Source: Corynebacterium rouxii
GTDB taxonomy: Bacteria; Actinomycetota; Actinomycetes; Mycobacteriales; Mycobacteriaceae
Reading direction: 5' to 3'
NCBI RefSeq assembly: GCF_902702935.1
Contig: NZ_LR738855.1
Coordinates: 62,001 to 126,000 of the forward strand
DNA: 64,000 nt
Numbering within the stretch: position 1 is the stretch's first letter; every line of letters starts with the position of its first letter. Below the pieces are notes generated by a model that had not been told where the DNA came from, did not search any database, and saw nothing but the letters and a program-made list of their open reading frames with translations. The translations under genes were made by a program, and so were the position numbers. Shown here piece by piece: positions 62,110 through 64,000 of this stretch.

Positions 62110-62802
62110 ATGCCAGATCTTTTCAGTGATAGCGGTTGGGGTAGTGGTGAGCTGCCACGGGTGCTGCGCCCTGGTCTTGTTCACCTGCCACGTTGGATGG
62201 GGTTGGACCAGCAGTTCGCCGTGGTGCAGCAGTGCCGTGAGATCGCGCGTTCGATGGCAGGTACTCCGCTTGCGATGCACCGGCAGCAGTGGGCGTCTGG
62301 CACGATGAGCGCCTATTTGATGTCCTTGGGGTTGCACTGGGAATACCGTACCTACCAGTATGTTTCTCAGTGGGGTGGGGTGGCTGTCCCGCCTATTCCT
62401 GTGGAGTTTTCGGCGCTGGCGCATGAAGTTTTGCGCGCTGCTGCGGGTGTTGACGACTCCCTTGCCGCGTGGGTGGATTCTTATCGCATTGATACGACTT
62501 TGGTGAATTATTATCCGCCGAGCGCTGGGATGGGGATGCACCAAGATGCGTTTGAGGATTCCCGTGCACCGGTGGTGTCGTTGTCTATTGGAGATTCGGC
62601 GGTGTTTCGGGCGGGCAATGGTGTGAATCGGCAGCGTCCGTGGCAGGACGTGGTGTTGGGGAGCGGGGATGCGGTGGTGTTTGGTGGACCGTCGCGAGAC
62701 ATGTTTCATTCGGTGGTGCGGCTGCACGAGGGCACGGCACCGACGCGATGTGGGGTGTCTCAGGGGCGGATAAATCTGACATTTCGGCAGGTAAAGCTAT
62801 AG
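62110..62802 (+). CDS. alkB: AlkB-like 2-oxoglutarate/Fe(II) dioxygenase
   Basis: A 230-residue DNA repair dioxygenase that removes alkyl groups from N1-adenine and N3-cytosine. It starts MPDLFSDSGWGSGELPRVLR. The Fe(II) ligands are the His-x-Asp in GMGMHQDAFEDSRAPVVSLS and the His in RDMFHSVVRLHEG. The 2-oxoglutarate-binding arginines are in the last segment (TRCGVSQGRINLTFR). The tag gene follows. Confidence 0.93.
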   Translation: MPDLFSDSGWGSGELPRVLRPGLVHLPRWMGLDQQFAVVQQCREIARSMAGTPLAMHRQQWASGTMSAYLMSLGLHWEYRTYQYVSQWGGVAVPPIPVEFSALAHEVLRAAAGVDDSLAAWVDSYRIDTTLVNYYPPSAGMGMHQDAFEDSRAPVVSLSIGDSAVFRAGNGVNRQRPWQDVVLGSGDAVVFGGPSRDMFHSVVRLHEGTAPTRCGVSQGRINLTFRQVKL

Positions 62803-62854
62803 TTTCCCCCTGTTTTACCCCCGTGTGTTGGAGGGATGTTTTAGCCTCGCTGTC

Positions 62855-63442
62855 ATGAACGGTATGGATCTTATTTCTTGTGATGATGGTCGGGTACGCC
62901 CTGCGTGGGCGGTGGGGGATGCGCTGTTGCGTCATTATTACGACTATGAGTGGGGTGCACCGGTTCATTCGGAGTCGGGGTTGTTTGAGCGATTAGCGCT
63001 AGAGGGGTTCCAGTCGGGGTTGAGTTGGCGGACGGTGCTGCAGAAGCGCGCTGCTTTTCGGGAGGTTTTCTGGGGGTTTGATGCGGATCGGGTGGCGTGC
63101 ATGACGGAGGCGGATGTGCAGGCATTGCTTGTCGACGCCCGCCTGATCCGTAACCGGCGCAAAATCATGGCGGTGGTCAATAACGCTCGTGCTGTGATTG
63201 ATCTGCGTGAGCATGGTGGCTTGGATGAGGTGTTGTGGTCGTTTGCGCCGGCGCAGCATACTCCTCCTCTTACGGTGGCGGATATCCCTTCGCAGACGGT
63301 GGAGTCTCGGGCGATGGCTAAAGAGTTGAAACGTCATGGTTTTCAATTTGTTGGTCCTACCACCTGCTATGCCACCATGCAGGCAGTGGGGATGGTGGAT
63401 GATCGCCCCCGTGGCGCGTCGCCACTTCTCGTGGAAAGCTAG
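62855..63442 (+). CDS. tag: DNA-3-methyladenine glycosylase I
   Basis: A 195-residue Tag-type glycosylase. The segments RPAWAVGDALLRHYYDYEWG, then GFQSGLSWRTVLQKRAAFRE and FQFVGPTTCYATMQAVGMV are those of E. coli Tag, including the zinc-linked Cys and His. A second ATG at 62864 is also possible as start. It lies 52 bp after alkB, so the two alkylation-repair genes are probably cotranscribed. Confidence 0.95.
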   Translation: MNGMDLISCDDGRVRPAWAVGDALLRHYYDYEWGAPVHSESGLFERLALEGFQSGLSWRTVLQKRAAFREVFWGFDADRVACMTEADVQALLVDARLIRNRRKIMAVVNNARAVIDLREHGGLDEVLWSFAPAQHTPPLTVADIPSQTVESRAMAKELKRHGFQFVGPTTCYATMQAVGMVDDRPRGASPLLVES

Positions 63443-63446
63443 TGCC

Positions 63447-64000
63447 ATGTCGAATCAACATGTGGTTAATGAGAAAAAGATTGCGGTTGTTACCGGTGCC
63501 TCCTCGGGTATTGGTGAGGCTGCCGCGCGTGCGCTTGCGGCCGATGGTTGGCATGTGATCGTAGCGGCGCGTCGCAAGCATCTCCTAGACGTTCTAGCGG
63601 CGGAGATTGTGGGGACGGCTATTGAGCTGGATGTAACTAGCGATGAGTCGGTGGCTGCGTTTGCGGCGCAGATTCCGCGATGTGACCTGCTGGTGAATAA
63701 CGCGGGAGGCGCATTAGGGCTTGATCCCATTGCTCAGGCCAATCTTGACGACTGGCAGTGGATGTATAACACCAACGTGTTAGGCACATTGCGGGTAACG
63801 AGGTCTCTGCTTGATGTGTTGAGCAGCAGTAATGGTCTGATTATTAACATCAGCTCGATCGCCGGTATCGTGCCCTATGCCGGTGGCGCTGACTATAACG
63901 CTGCCAAGTTTGGGGTATCTGCCATGGATAAGGTCATGCGCATTGAGTTCCAAGAACGGAGTATCCGTGTGGCAGAAATCAACCCGGGGCGTGTGCACAC
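63447..64000 (+). CDS. short-chain dehydrogenase/reductase (partial at window end)
   Basis: The frame from ATG 63447 stays open to the end of the window (184 codons). The Rossmann start KKIAVVTGASSGIGEAAARA with TGxxxGIG, the NNAG motif in LLVNNAGGALG, the serine in INISSIAG and YNAAK in ADYNAAKFGVSAMDKV are all present. The C-terminal end lies outside. It follows tag by 4 bp. Confidence 0.93.
   Translation, partial: MSNQHVVNEKKIAVVTGASSGIGEAAARALAADGWHVIVAARRKHLLDVLAAEIVGTAIELDVTSDESVAAFAAQIPRCDLLVNNAGGALGLDPIAQANLDDWQWMYNTNVLGTLRVTRSLLDVLSSSNGLIINISSIAGIVPYAGGADYNAAKFGVSAMDKVMRIEFQERSIRVAEINPGRVH

Overview
The window is high-GC actinobacterial DNA whose core genes point to Corynebacterium, most likely the C. 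diphtheriae group. The evidence is the fhaA-fhaB-pstP-rodA-pbpA-pknA-pknB-crgA cell-envelope cluster, which lies near oriC in these genomes, an Irp6-type siderophore importer preceded by DtxR-like boxes, DipZ, SigK/RskA and the bioB-bsaP pair. The species assignment is inference from gene content.

Region 1 (1-13.1 kb) is accessory. It starts with plasmid-type genes (a ParA ATPase, a small basic partner, a truncated RepA with a likely antisense-RNA control region). Short blocks of type I-E CRISPR repeats follow, separated by plasmid debris: a small unknown gene, a RepB-like HTH protein, a lactococcin-972-type bacteriocin, a decayed pAL5000-type RepA, a RelE-type toxin with a truncated antitoxin, and a RepA C-terminal scrap. 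Two repeat blocks begin exactly where a rep reading frame breaks off. A compact cas8e-cse2-cas7e-cas5e-cas6e-cas1-cas2 operon follows. No cas3 and no ordinary long array are visible.

Region 2 (13.1-23.1 kb) is the conserved cell-shape and cell-division signalling operon on the minus strand, then tRNA-Leu(CAG). Region 3 (23.1-29.4 kb) has an XRE regulator with a membrane protein, a wrecked phzF-like gene, a two-gene ABC exporter with a two-component system, and a 47-residue His-rich protein. Three copies of a 92-bp inverted-repeat element (MITE-like) lie here, and a fourth is at 53.8 kb.

Region 4 (29.5-46.7 kb) holds an orphan DUF3320-like protein, an osmoprotectant-type ABC importer without a binding protein, sigK-rskA, a Met-rich lipoprotein, dipZ, a MerR/TipA pseudogene, an M20 peptidase, bioB-bsaP, irp6ABC, a large lipoprotein, a DUF1801 protein and a photolyase. 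Region 5 (46.7-64 kb) is a mix of housekeeping genes and several pseudogenes (ino1 fragment, lipase, AlbA/schlafen-type protein, sugar O-acetyltransferase). It includes a PepSY membrane protein with a candidate copper-type operator, a GNAT-LOG fusion, a DUF885 peptidase, MarR/AbrB, a TSUP transporter, HrpB helicase and an alkylation-repair pair (alkB, tag). It ends inside a short-chain dehydrogenase gene.

Calls rest on motif reading of the sequence without database searches. Plasmid-family names and regulator sites should be read as informed inference.
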